Below, piece after piece: positions 33,915 to 43,296 of a stretch of 64,000 nucleotides of DNA. The notes below the pieces were generated by a model. It ran no database searches, was not told where the DNA came from, and saw only the letters and a program-made list of their open reading frames with translations. Made by a program: the position numbers and the translations under genes. Numbering within the stretch: the first letter of the stretch is position 1; each line of letters opens with the position of its first letter. The stretch comes from Mycobacterium sp. D16Q13 (GTDB taxonomy: Bacteria > Actinomycetota > Actinomycetes > Mycobacteriales > Mycobacteriaceae), in NCBI RefSeq assembly GCF_002013375.1, contig NZ_MAEW01000017.1, positions 124,001 to 188,000 on the forward strand. The letters run 5' to 3'.

Positions 33915-35095
33915 TCCATGCGATGTTCGTCGCCCACACCGCGGCTCCATCCGGCGCAGAGCTGGCGACCTTGCGACTGCTGTCGGCGCTACGCGACGCA
34001 CCCACCGAATACCCGATCGAACCGTCGATGATCTACACCGAAGACGGTCCCATGGTGGGCACGATGAGGTCGCGGGGCATACCAACTTCGTTGTTGACCA
34101 ACACTTTCGATAGCCGAAGCGTGACAATCCGCAGTTCCGGATGGTTCCGCCGGGCCATCGGGGCCGTGGCACTGATTCGTCTCGGGTGGAATTTGGGTGC
34201 CGCCGTACGCGAAAGCGGTGCCGACGTACTGGTCGCGGGAAGCACGAAGGCGCTCATCATGTCTGCGGTTGCCGCCAAACGGGCACGAATACCCTTGATA
34301 TGGCACGTGCACGACAGGATATCTGCCGAATACTTCGGCGCCACACTGGCTTTCCTTATCCGCACACTCGGCATGATCGTTGCCGACGGGTATATCGCCA
34401 ACAGCCGGTCCACTGAAGAGTCCTTGCGGCCACGGCGCCGTCCGGGTGTCGTGGCGTATCCCGGACTGGACTTTCTGCGGACCCCCGACACCGAACACGT
34501 GCCGCAGCGGCCTCCCTCCGAGACCGTAATCGCCGTCGTCGGCAGGCTGACACAGTGGAAGGGACAAGACGTCTTCCTACGGGCACTCGCCAACACCAAG
34601 ATCCGGCCCCACCGCGCATATCTCGTCGGCGGCACCTTCTTCGGCGAGGAGCCCTTTCGCACCGAATTAGAGCACCTGGCAAGCGAACTACAGCTGCCCG
34701 TGACATTCACCGGCCACGTCGACGACCCCACCGACATCCTGTCCATCGCCGACATCCTGGTGCACTGCTCGGTCATCGCCGAGCCATTCGGGCAGGTTGT
34801 CGTCGAGGGTTTACGCGCGGGCTGCGCAGTGATCGCCAGCCAGCCCGGCGGCCCAGCGGAAACGATCGAACCCGAGGTTCACGGGCTACTGGTCAACGCA
34901 GGCGATACCGATCAACTGACTGATGCCCTCGATCGTCTTATCGAAGACCGTGAACTTCGAATCCGGTTGGCGCATGCCGGACGATCCCGGGCCAGAAGGT
35001 TCGATATCGCCGATTCGGCGCAGACCGTCGCGTCGTTCTTGTCGGAGGTCCTCAACCGCCACACCGCGGCATCGACGGAAGAGCGCCATGTCTGA
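33911..35095 (+). CDS. GT4-type glycosyltransferase
   Basis: 394 residues, GT-B fold. N-terminal HTAAPSGAELATLRLLSAL, central IPLIWHVHDRIS, donor half VIAVVGRLTQWKGQDVFLRAL and VHCSVIAEPFGQVVVEGLRAGCAVIASQPGGPAETI, with the retaining-GT4 E-x7-E pattern. Translationally coupled to the previous gene by 4 bases and to the flippase gene by 8. Probably adds the second or third sugar; specificity not readable. Confidence 0.9.
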   Translation: MIHAMFVAHTAAPSGAELATLRLLSALRDAPTEYPIEPSMIYTEDGPMVGTMRSRGIPTSLLTNTFDSRSVTIRSSGWFRRAIGAVALIRLGWNLGAAVRESGADVLVAGSTKALIMSAVAAKRARIPLIWHVHDRISAEYFGATLAFLIRTLGMIVADGYIANSRSTEESLRPRRRPGVVAYPGLDFLRTPDTEHVPQRPPSETVIAVVGRLTQWKGQDVFLRALANTKIRPHRAYLVGGTFFGEEPFRTELEHLASELQLPVTFTGHVDDPTDILSIADILVHCSVIAEPFGQVVVEGLRAGCAVIASQPGGPAETIEPEVHGLLVNAGDTDQLTDALDRLIEDRELRIRLAHAGRSRARRFDIADSAQTVASFLSEVLNRHTAASTEERHV

Positions 35096-36386
35096 GGGAC
35101 CTCGAAGTAGCGCAACGCTCCCCCGGATATGGAGGCTGGCCAGGGATTTCGGGGCGGTAGTCTTCGGCAAGTACGGGCAGTACGTGGTGACATTCGCGAC
35201 GGTGCCGCTGCTGGCCCGAATCCTGGGTCCTGCGGGAATGGGCCTGTTGGCAGTGGGGATGGCCGCGTACTTCTTCGGCTCCATTCTCGTCGACTTGGGC
35301 ATGACACCATTTCTCGCCGCACGGCTGCCCGCACTGCGCGACACTCCTGCCGAACTCCAACAGGTCCGTACCGACTATCTGGTCTTGAGGCTCATGACCC
35401 TGTCCATACTCGGAGCCGCATTCGGCGCCGGGTCGATTACCGGAGTGCCTCCGTACGTCCAGATGATTCTGTTGGGCCTCTTCGCCGGTGGGCTCTGGGC
35501 CACCTCCGACGACTGGCTGCTCATCGGACAGGGCCGCTTCGTCGCGTCGGCGATCTACCAGGGTTCGGGGCGCATCGCCTATCTCGTGCTCCTCATCGTG
35601 CTGCTACCACACTCCCCGCACGCGTCCACCGCGATCCTGTGCCTGCTGGGCTCCTCAATCTTGACGGTCGTGGGCACCTGGTGGGACAGCCTTCGGACCT
35701 TCGGCGCCCTATGCCGTCCGTACACACCCGGCCGTATCCTCCGCACAAGTTGGCCGATCGTGACCTCGCGACTTCTCACCACTGGGTATGGGCAAGGAGC
35801 GCCGGCGATCTACTCCGCCGTGCTTGACGCCGTGTCGCTGGGCCTGTTCTCGGCGAGCGACCGTCTTGTCCGGGCGATGCAATCGCTTCTGGACATGATC
35901 GGGTTGGTCCTGCTGCCTCGGATGGCAAAGCGCAGTGGGCATGAGCACTTCTGGCGCAGTGGTTTTCAGGGATTGCGCGGCGCTGTCGCGGTGGCCGTGG
36001 TGGCCTCAGCCCTGCTCTGGGTGTTGGCCGCACCGATCGTTCACCTCGTCTTCGGAAGTGAATTCCTTGGGGCCGTGGGCTTGTTGCGCGCCGAGCTTCT
36101 CATTCTTCCAGCGAGCACGATCAGTTCATACATCAGCACCGCGCTACTACCGGTGCGTCAGGACACCCATGGAGTTCTCATCGCGTCGATAGTGGGGACG
36201 GCCGCCTCGGTCGCAGGCCTGATCATTGCCTCGTGGAGCCACTCCGTGTGGGCATTGATCGGCGGTGTCATTGGCGCCGAATTCTGTGTCGCCATCTGGT
36301 ATCTGGTCCGGGTGAGGCATCTGGCAGGACAGGAGCGGAACGTGGACGTCGCGGCCGACATGACACAAGAAGGTGTTCCTCGATGA
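35088..36386 (+). CDS. Polysaccharide flippase-like (MATE/Wzx superfamily) membrane protein
   Basis: 432 residues with 12 or so hydrophobic segments. It opens FGAVVFGKYGQYVVTFATVPLLARILGPAGMGLLAVGMAAYFF, the typical start of oligosaccharide flippases. It would move lipid-linked oligosaccharide across the inner membrane. It overlaps both neighbours (8 bases before, 4 after). Confidence 0.87.
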   Translation: MSEGPRSSATLPRIWRLARDFGAVVFGKYGQYVVTFATVPLLARILGPAGMGLLAVGMAAYFFGSILVDLGMTPFLAARLPALRDTPAELQQVRTDYLVLRLMTLSILGAAFGAGSITGVPPYVQMILLGLFAGGLWATSDDWLLIGQGRFVASAIYQGSGRIAYLVLLIVLLPHSPHASTAILCLLGSSILTVVGTWWDSLRTFGALCRPYTPGRILRTSWPIVTSRLLTTGYGQGAPAIYSAVLDAVSLGLFSASDRLVRAMQSLLDMIGLVLLPRMAKRSGHEHFWRSGFQGLRGAVAVAVVASALLWVLAAPIVHLVFGSEFLGAVGLLRAELLILPASTISSYISTALLPVRQDTHGVLIASIVGTAASVAGLIIASWSHSVWALIGGVIGAEFCVAIWYLVRVRHLAGQERNVDVAADMTQEGVPR

Positions 36387-37387
36387 AGATCCTGTTTATC
36401 GGGGATGACTGGGTGGGCAGCAATGCCAGGTCGATGGCAGACGGATTCCGTCAGGCTGGCCATGAGGTGGTCGTCGTCGACACTACGCGGGTCACCTTGC
36501 CCACCAGGCTGTCGCCAGCGTGGGTGTACTCGAAGGGAATGCGCCGGCGTGCTCCCTGGCTGCAGAACTCTGTACATGACCACATCGACCGTATCGCACG
36601 AGATTTCGTCCCCGACGTGCTATTCGGGTTCAAGTCCATACATCTGGACCAGGCCCGGCTGCTTCAGGTTCCGGCAGCCGTCCACGTGCACTACAGCCCG
36701 GATGACGTCGGGAACCCCTACAACACGACGGCCGATTACCTGACACACGAAAGCGGGTGGGATCTGGTGGTCACCACCAAACGCCACAACCTGCCGGAGT
36801 TGCAGACCCGGGCTGCGCGTCGGGTGAAATTCGTACGCAGCGCCTACGACCCCGCATGGCATCGCCCCTGTGCTAAACGGGTTGCGCAGCAATACCTTGT
36901 GGGATTCATCGGCGCCAGACGCCCGGACCGATCCGGCCTGATCGCCCGACTCGGCAGCGAGCACGGGAAGGATCTGTTGGTTCGCGGTCCGGGCTGGCGA
37001 CGGATGCCCTCGCTACAGACCACCGGCGCCACGATTGGCGGTGCCGTTTACGGCGATCACTTCGCGACCACCGTGGCATCGGTGACCGCGAACCTGGTCT
37101 TGCTGAATTCCGACAACCGTGACACTCACACCTGCCGAACCTTCGAAATACCGGCGTGCGGAGGGCTGTTCGTCGGGGAACGTACCGACGAACACAGTGA
37201 ACTGCTCAACGAGGGAACCGAATGCCTGCTCTTCTCCGACGAGGCCGAACTTCGCGAGATTCTGCACTGGTGTGCGTGCCACCCCGCGCAGGCCGCCAAG
37301 ATCGCTGAAGCGGGCCATCTTCGCGTGACACAGGAACCACACCGATATGTCGACCGTGCCAGGGAGATCATCGATGAGCTTCAGTGA
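36383..37387 (+). CDS. CgeB-like glycosyltransferase
   Basis: 334 residues. It begins MKILFIGDDWVGSNARSMADGFRQAGHEV and has VHYSPDDVGNP, VVTTKRHNLPEL and a C-terminal nucleotide-sugar half with RTFEIPACGGLFVGERTDEHSELL, the CgeB/DUF3880 layout. It is coupled to the flippase by a 4-base overlap and to the DUF218 gene by 14. Sugar specificity unknown. Confidence 0.82.
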   Translation: MKILFIGDDWVGSNARSMADGFRQAGHEVVVVDTTRVTLPTRLSPAWVYSKGMRRRAPWLQNSVHDHIDRIARDFVPDVLFGFKSIHLDQARLLQVPAAVHVHYSPDDVGNPYNTTADYLTHESGWDLVVTTKRHNLPELQTRAARRVKFVRSAYDPAWHRPCAKRVAQQYLVGFIGARRPDRSGLIARLGSEHGKDLLVRGPGWRRMPSLQTTGATIGGAVYGDHFATTVASVTANLVLLNSDNRDTHTCRTFEIPACGGLFVGERTDEHSELLNEGTECLLFSDEAELREILHWCACHPAQAAKIAEAGHLRVTQEPHRYVDRAREIIDELQ

Positions 37388-37985
37388 CGCGACGGAAGCA
37401 CCGATAGATAAGCCCTCAGCACCCACCACGGCTCACAGACCATGGTGGCGCAGGCGGATCCTCTTGGCCTGCATCACCGTCACGGTGCTCATCGCAGGGT
37501 TCGTGACAGCTGGTTGGCGGGTGTACATGAATCCGCAGACTGATCCGCTACGGCCGGCCGATGCCATCGTGGTACTGGGTGGCACACCCTACGAGCGCTT
37601 CGATGTCGGGCTGGATCTCGCACAGCGTGGATACGCGCCGTACCTGCTCATCGCGCAGTCGACCGGGGCGAATGACCGCAACATGGATAAATACTGCAAG
37701 GGTCATTTCACTTTCACGGTCAGCTGCTTCATCCCCGATCCCTGGACTACCGAGGGCGAAGCCCAGGAAATACGCGAGAAGGCACAGGAATTCGGCTGGC
37801 ATCACATCATCGTCATCACCTTCACGCCGCATGTTTCGCGTGCCCGCTACATCGTCGGAAAGTGCTTCGATGGCGAGCTCACCATGGTCGCCAGTCCCGC
37901 ACCTTCCGGAGTTGCCTTCTGGTCGTGGATGTTCGTCCGCCAGTCGGGCAGTTACGTGAAGGCCTTTTTGACCCCCGGATGTTGA
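37374..37985 (+). CDS. DUF218 (YdcF/ElyC/SanA-like) membrane protein
   Basis: 203 residues. One N-terminal membrane helix (ILLACITVTVLIAGFVTAGW) is followed by a DUF218 domain: ADAIVVLGGTPYERFDVGLDLAQRGYAPYLLIAQS, TEGEAQEIREKAQEFGWHHIIVITFTPHVSRARYI. Family members influence envelope polymer synthesis from the outer face of the membrane. Within this locus it may act on lipid carrier or polymer assembly (inference). Confidence 0.85.
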   Translation: MSFSDATEAPIDKPSAPTTAHRPWWRRRILLACITVTVLIAGFVTAGWRVYMNPQTDPLRPADAIVVLGGTPYERFDVGLDLAQRGYAPYLLIAQSTGANDRNMDKYCKGHFTFTVSCFIPDPWTTEGEAQEIREKAQEFGWHHIIVITFTPHVSRARYIVGKCFDGELTMVASPAPSGVAFWSWMFVRQSGSYVKAFLTPGC

Positions 37986-37996
37986 GGAGCCATCAC

Positions 37997-39142
37997 ATGA
38001 ACTCATCGCGTATCGCGATCGTGCACGAACGCTTCACCGAGTTCGGCGGCTCGGAACTGGTCGTCGCCGAATTCATGAAGACCTGGCCGCAGGCCAAGGT
38101 GTTCGCGCCCATCACCGAACCCCAGTGCCGACGACAGGTGATGGAGGCCGCGGGCCGGTTGGACGGCACAGCGCACGAGCCGATCTTTGGGACCTGGCTG
38201 GACGATGCCTACGCCCTCACCGGGCGCAGGTCGCACGCACCACTACTTCCGCTGGTGCCCCGCGCCCTGGGCAGACTGCCGATCGGCAACGATGTCGATG
38301 CGGTGCTGATCAGCCATCACTCGTTTGCCACCCAGGCAGCATTCGCCACCGAGGCCCCCGTTGTCGCGTACGTGCACAGCCCGGCCCGCTGGGCATGGGA
38401 TCGCACATTTCGCGATCACGAGATAGCAAGCCGCGCAGGACGAATCGCCCTGTCCGCGTTAGGAAAGCTCGCACGCCAAGGAGAGTTGCGCGCAGCACCT
38501 CGCCTGTCGCACGTCATCGCCAACTCACACGCCGTGGCCGAGCGGATTCGCGAGTGGTGGGGGCTGCCGTCCACCGTGATCAGCCCGCCCGTGCGCATCG
38601 ACCGATTCTCTCCTGATCCTTCAATACCCCGGGAGGATTTCTACCTGTGCGCAGGAAGACTCGTCCCGTACAAGCGCGCAGACCTGGCCATCCGCGCGGC
38701 TCAACGAGCCAACTGCCGCCTGGTGGTGTTGGGAGAGGGACGATTCCGCGATCACCTTGAGGCCATCGCCGGACCCGAAACCACCTTCCTCGGCGCCGCA
38801 TCCGACGAGGTCCTCCTCGACATGTACCGGCGATGCCGCGCCCTGCTCATGCCCGGCGTGGAGGACTTCGGCATCGTCCCGGTGGAGGCAATGGCCTGCG
38901 GGACACCGGTCTTAGCCTTGGGCGCGGGAGGAGCCCTGGACACGGTGGATCCGGGTGTCACCGGTGAGCACGTGCAGCCCGGCCTGGATGACGCCGTCGT
39001 AGCACAGCTGGCCGCGCTGATGCGGGACTTCAACCCGGCCGACTACAACACCGACGCCATCCGGGCGCACGCGTGCGGGTTCTCACCCGAGGCTTTCCGT
39101 TCCCGGATCGCCAACACCGTGCTGGGGGCCGTGCACGCCTAG
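37997..39142 (+). CDS. GT4-type glycosyltransferase
   Basis: 381 residues. It starts RIAIVHERFTEFGGSELVVAEF and contains VVAYVHSPARWAWDRTF, FYLCAGRLVPYKRADLAIRA and the donor-site segment MPGVEDFGIVPVEAMACGTPVLALGAGGALDTV (E-x7-E). Start set by TGAGGAG upstream of ATG 37997. Last gene of the unit; its stop overlaps that of the convergent large secreted protein gene. Confidence 0.92.
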   Translation: MNSSRIAIVHERFTEFGGSELVVAEFMKTWPQAKVFAPITEPQCRRQVMEAAGRLDGTAHEPIFGTWLDDAYALTGRRSHAPLLPLVPRALGRLPIGNDVDAVLISHHSFATQAAFATEAPVVAYVHSPARWAWDRTFRDHEIASRAGRIALSALGKLARQGELRAAPRLSHVIANSHAVAERIREWWGLPSTVISPPVRIDRFSPDPSIPREDFYLCAGRLVPYKRADLAIRAAQRANCRLVVLGEGRFRDHLEAIAGPETTFLGAASDEVLLDMYRRCRALLMPGVEDFGIVPVEAMACGTPVLALGAGGALDTVDPGVTGEHVQPGLDDAVVAQLAALMRDFNPADYNTDAIRAHACGFSPEAFRSRIANTVLGAVHA

Positions 39143-41472
39143 TCGCCCGCTGCGTGCTTTCCTCCGCTCGAACCGGATCCGCTGTGGGAGCCCGAACCGT
39201 CCGAGCCACCAGCGGCGTTCGATCCATGGGAGCCGCCGTCGGATGTGCGGTGCTTGCCGCCCGAGTCGCTGGGCGCCGCGACCTTGACCTTGTTCGAAGC
39301 ACCCGAGGAGTCGTCGTGGTGCTTTCCGCCGTCGGAGTCGTTCTTGGCCACGGACGAGTTGACTGAATCCTTGTTCGCCTCGGCGGTCTTGGATTCGGCC
39401 TGCGCGGATGTCACGGATTCAACGGTGTTGGTGACCGTGGAGGTAATCGCACCCCTGGTCTGCTTGATAGTGCCCTTCGCCGATTCCGCGAGCGACTGCT
39501 TCGCCTTGTCGATCTTGTCCTGCAGCTTCTCCTTCACCACCGGCTTGGTGGGCTTCTCCTTATCTTTGGGGTCGTCCTTCGCCTCTACCTTGGGGGCGTC
39601 CTTCGCGATGTCCTTCGCCGGATCAGCAGCCGGTTGAGCCGCGGGCTCACCGACCGCGGAGGCACTGGACTCCGACGCGCTGGGTGTGGGCGCGGGCGCG
39701 AAATGTGTCGCAGGCGTGGCCTTCTCTACGACCTTCTCCTTGGCGGCGACGAGGTTCGAGGCGAGATCCAACTTCGGAGCGTCGACCTGTCTGACCTCGG
39801 GGGCCGTCGGGGCGCCCAGTTCCTTGGCCGCCGGCGCTGAAGCCTCAATGTGCTTGGCTGCCGGTGTATCCGCGGCCGCAAGGGCGTTCGGCGCCGGAGA
39901 CGACAGCGGCGCCGGGGCGGTGCCGATCAGGCTGCCGAGTTGCGTCATCACGTCCTTGTAGAACTTGGAGGCCTGCAAGGTATTTGAGGCCGCCCCGTTG
40001 AACAGGTTCCCGTACTGCTGGGTGAGCAGGTCCGAGATCGGTGTCAGGGCGGGCGTGACCAACCCCTTGTACAACGGAGTGAGCGCCTTCGCGAGTTCGA
40101 CCGTCGGATCAGGGATTCCGAGCGCCGTGCTGATCAAGCCAGACACAGTGATGAGTTGGGTGGGCACAATGCCGCCCGTCGGAATCAGGTTTGGCGGGAT
40201 GATTCCGAGAGATGTATTGGCTCCGGGCGCCGTTCCCAGCTGGAATGTCGGCATGAGACCAACACCGAAGAGCGATGGCAGAGTAAAGCCCATCCCCTCG
40301 GTCCCCATGTTGAACCCACCCAACGAGTAGACGATCGGTATCGGCAACGCCCCAGAGAACGGCGTCTGCAACACCATGACGTTCTGCCCGTTGTTGATGT
40401 TGAATCCGTTGGTGCCAATGTAGTTTCCGGTCGTCACGTTGAGATTCGCCATGCCGAGCCCGAGCATCGGAATGGAGAAGTTCGACAGCGTCGTACCGAT
40501 CGGCGAGTAGATACCGTTCTGCGTCGGGATGAGAACGTGCGCGTTGAACTGACCGGCTTGCCCCAGCCCAAGCGGTGCCTTAATGCCGTTGGCCCACATC
40601 GGGATCGACAGCACGGTCTGCGGAACGTTCACCGCCCCGCCGTCGACGACCAGGGTGGGTGCTGTCGCCCACCACCCCGTCTCCATTCCCAATGGGAACG
40701 TGTAGTTGCCGGCGCCCATCGGGACCCAGGCCGTCACGTTGGGCAAGGTGCCGTCGGGCAGGATCCGAACCGAATCAGGCAAGATCCCCAAGGGGTCCAG
40801 CGAGGCCGGAATCTTGATGTTGAGCCCGCTCGGCGTCTGCACAAAGGTGTTCGTGATGGTCGTCAGGCCACCGGCCTGCAACAGCGGCCAGTTGTAACCC
40901 GCCGTGAACTTGTCCTGCTCGGCAATCAGCCCGTCGACGATGTCACTCAGGGGCGGCAGCTGGTCGACGATCGGCCCAATGATCGGGTTGTTGAACACGG
41001 TGTCCAGCGCGTTGGCCAGACCATTGACCAGGTTCGCACCCGGAATGGTCGTCGGCAGCGGAAGATCGACGAAACCCTGTCCGGGAATCTTGATGGCCGG
41101 AATGACCCCGGGAACAGCCGTCGGGAGCGGGGTGCTCGCGAGGTTCCGCAGCACATCGGGCAGATCGGCGATCTTGGTCAGATTCGAGTGCGTGAGGGTC
41201 GTGCCGAACGTCGGGAGCAATCCGCCGGATCCCTGCGCGAGGGGATTCCACGCTCCCCCGACCGCCGACCCCATCGCATTAGTCCCGGATAAGTAGTTAT
41301 TGAGTGCGTTCTTATAGTCGGTGACCGCACCCTTGTAGTCCGGTGCCGCCGCAGCGGCCTGCGCGGTAGGCGCGACGAAAGCCAAGCTGGCAGTCGCGGC
41401 GACGGCCCCCGCCGCGGTCACGGTGCGTTGGACAACGACCTTTGTGGATGACTTCCGATGTCGCTTAGACAA
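39139..41472 (-). CDS. Very large secreted protein with low-complexity C-terminus
   Basis: 777 residues. TTG start at 41472 with AAGGAG (first base at 41488) upstream; longer starts exist. A basic, long signal peptide (RKSSTKVVVQRTVTAAGAVAATASLAFVAPTAQA) is followed by about 480 residues rich in G, N, P, I and L (NYIGTNGFNINNGQNVMVL, LGIIPPNLIPTGG), suggestive of a repetitive beta structure like PE-PPE C-terminal parts. The last 250 residues are A/K/E/D/S-rich with His patches (GGKHHDD, GGKHRTSDGG). No catalytic motif seen. It converges on the polysaccharide cluster and may be a cell-surface partner (inference). Confidence 0.75.
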   Translation of the reverse strand: MSKRHRKSSTKVVVQRTVTAAGAVAATASLAFVAPTAQAAAAAPDYKGAVTDYKNALNNYLSGTNAMGSAVGGAWNPLAQGSGGLLPTFGTTLTHSNLTKIADLPDVLRNLASTPLPTAVPGVIPAIKIPGQGFVDLPLPTTIPGANLVNGLANALDTVFNNPIIGPIVDQLPPLSDIVDGLIAEQDKFTAGYNWPLLQAGGLTTITNTFVQTPSGLNIKIPASLDPLGILPDSVRILPDGTLPNVTAWVPMGAGNYTFPLGMETGWWATAPTLVVDGGAVNVPQTVLSIPMWANGIKAPLGLGQAGQFNAHVLIPTQNGIYSPIGTTLSNFSIPMLGLGMANLNVTTGNYIGTNGFNINNGQNVMVLQTPFSGALPIPIVYSLGGFNMGTEGMGFTLPSLFGVGLMPTFQLGTAPGANTSLGIIPPNLIPTGGIVPTQLITVSGLISTALGIPDPTVELAKALTPLYKGLVTPALTPISDLLTQQYGNLFNGAASNTLQASKFYKDVMTQLGSLIGTAPAPLSSPAPNALAAADTPAAKHIEASAPAAKELGAPTAPEVRQVDAPKLDLASNLVAAKEKVVEKATPATHFAPAPTPSASESSASAVGEPAAQPAADPAKDIAKDAPKVEAKDDPKDKEKPTKPVVKEKLQDKIDKAKQSLAESAKGTIKQTRGAITSTVTNTVESVTSAQAESKTAEANKDSVNSSVAKNDSDGGKHHDDSSGASNKVKVAAPSDSGGKHRTSDGGSHGSNAAGGSDGSGSHSGSGSSGGKHAAGD

Positions 41473-41535
41473 GACCGCAACCCTCTCCTTTGAGGAAACC
41501 TGAAACGTGAGCAGCACTGTAAACGTGTGACCCAC

Positions 41536-41948
41536 CTCATAGCCGGGATTTGAAAATCGTGTCTACCTGCGATTTTTCTGGTAACACTGCGTGCCCAGAC
41601 TCGCCTCGGTCGCTGCGCTCACCGCGAGCAGGGGCCGTACTCACGCAAAGTGGTTGACGAAAGTTTGCCAGATCCGTCAACAAGCGTTTACGTCGAGCAA
41701 CTAGGCACTCGAAGCAAACACTCCAATCACCTGGCCGCCGGGGTACTACAAGCCCAGTAGACGACCGTCAATTTACGTTCACGCGTGAATCCATTTTCGC
41801 GATTCGTGTGCATCCAGGAACCGGATAGCCCATGATGGCCGAGACGTACTCGTAGATTGCTGGGATTTGTGTCCCAGGTCACACAGGGAGCTGTATTGAT
41901 CGCCGTAGCCGCAACCACTCTGAGCTGCGTCTGTGTGGGCCGCCTGCG
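41536..41948. promoter_or_regulatory. Control region of the mce operon with palindromes
   Basis: No supported gene in these 413 bases. TTCACGCGTGAA at 41778-41789 is a perfect 12-bp palindrome. TGTGTCCCAGGTCACA at 41868-41883 matches the CRP-type motif with one arm mismatch and lies 65 bases before the yrbEA start. It also serves the divergent large secreted protein gene. Confidence 0.4.
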
Positions 41949-42806
41949 ATGACCACACAGGACGAGCGCCACGCCACCACTGATGGCGTCGCGGCCATCC
42001 AGGATTGGACCACCGGATACGTCAAGCGTCACCCTCTTGAATCACTCAAGACCGTCGGCGAGCAGTTCATGCTCGGCGTCCGCACTATTCAGTGGTTCTT
42101 CATCGACCTATTCACGGGCCAGTTCCAATGGCAGGAGTTCGTGAGACAGGGCGCCTTCCAAGCCGGCACCGCCGTCGTCCCCGTCATCCTGGTGACCCTG
42201 CCGATCGGTGTCACACTCTCGATCCAGTTCGCGCTGCTGGCCGGACAGGTCGGTGCGACCTCACTGGCCGGCGCGGCCAGTGGCATCGCGATCATCCGGC
42301 AGGCCGCCTCGCTGGTAGCCGCCCTCTTGATGTCCGCCGCCGTGGGCTCGGCCATCACCGCCGACCTCGGCTCACGCACCATGCGCGAGGAGACCGACGC
42401 CATGGAGGTCATGGGCGTTTCGGTGATCCGGAGGCTCGTCGTCCCCCGGTTCGCCGCCGCCATCATGATCGGTATCGCGCTCACCGGCGTCGTCTGCTTC
42501 GTCGGCTTCCTCGGCGCGTACCTCTTCAATGTCTATTGGCAGAACGGCGCCCCGGGCAGCTTCGTCACCACCTTCTCCGCCTTCGCTACCCCCGGAGACA
42601 TGATCCTGGCTCTCATCAAGGCCGTCATCTACGGCGCCATCGTGGCAGTGGTGGCCTGCCAGAAGGGTCTGTCCACCAAGGGCGGCCCGATCGGCGTCGC
42701 CAACTCCGTCAACGCGGCGGTCGTGGAATCGATCCTGCTGCTCATGACGGTGAACCTCGCCATCAGCCAGCTGTACATCATGATGTTCCCGCGGACGGGG
42801 CTGTGA
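41949..42806 (+). CDS. yrbEA: YrbEA, MlaE-type permease of the mce lipid importer
   Basis: 285 residues with five or six membrane helices. It shows ITADLGSRTMREETDAMEVMGV, the cytoplasmic coupling helix of MlaE/YrbE permeases, and AVVACQKGLSTKGGPIGVANSVN near the end. With YrbEB it normally forms the inner-membrane channel that receives lipid from the Mce needle and works with an Mkl ATPase. Start ATG 41949. One base separates its stop from the yrbEB start. Intact, unlike its partner. Confidence 0.92.
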   Translation: MTTQDERHATTDGVAAIQDWTTGYVKRHPLESLKTVGEQFMLGVRTIQWFFIDLFTGQFQWQEFVRQGAFQAGTAVVPVILVTLPIGVTLSIQFALLAGQVGATSLAGAASGIAIIRQAASLVAALLMSAAVGSAITADLGSRTMREETDAMEVMGVSVIRRLVVPRFAAAIMIGIALTGVVCFVGFLGAYLFNVYWQNGAPGSFVTTFSAFATPGDMILALIKAVIYGAIVAVVACQKGLSTKGGPIGVANSVNAAVVESILLLMTVNLAISQLYIMMFPRTGL

Positions 42807-42807
42807 C

Positions 42808-43296
42808 ATGACCGCGTCAACTTATGTACCCCCGATTGCGCGACCCTTCGTCGGGATCTACAACAAGGCACAGAAGCCGATCACCCGGCTGGGCCACATG
42901 GTCGCGTTCTTCTTCCGCGCGATCGCCGGCGTCCCCATCGTGTTCCGGCATTACCGGAAGGAGTTCCTGCGGCACCTGTCCGATATCGCCTGGGGCAATG
43001 GCTCTCTGGTGGTCGGTGGCGGTACCGCCGGCGTCATGATCGTCCTCGGCATCATCGCCGGCGGACTGGTGGCCATCGAGGGCTACAACTTCCTGGATCT
43101 GCTGGGCCTGGGACCGGCCACCGGCATCATCTCGTCATTGGTCAACACCCGCGAACTCGCTCCGATCATGGCCGCGATCGCCTTCGCCACCCAGGCCGGC
43201 TGCCGCTTCACCGCACAGCTCGGCGCCATGCCCGCGGTACGGCGAGCTCAAGGGTCCGAGCTGCTTCACCGCGCCCGAGCTCGTGGTACGTCCTGA
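42808..43296 (+). pseudogene. yrbEB: yrbEB truncated by deletion, with an out-of-frame tail
   Basis: Residues 1-141 are normal YrbEB up to FATQAGCRFTAQLGAM (codon 141 ends at 43230). YrbE proteins should continue R-x-x-EEIDAL and reach about 280 residues. Here the frame runs instead into mceA sequence in the wrong phase (PAVRRAQGSELLHRARARGTS) and stops at 43296. About half the permease, including the coupling-helix EE motif, is missing. A functional protein is unlikely. Confidence 0.85.
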
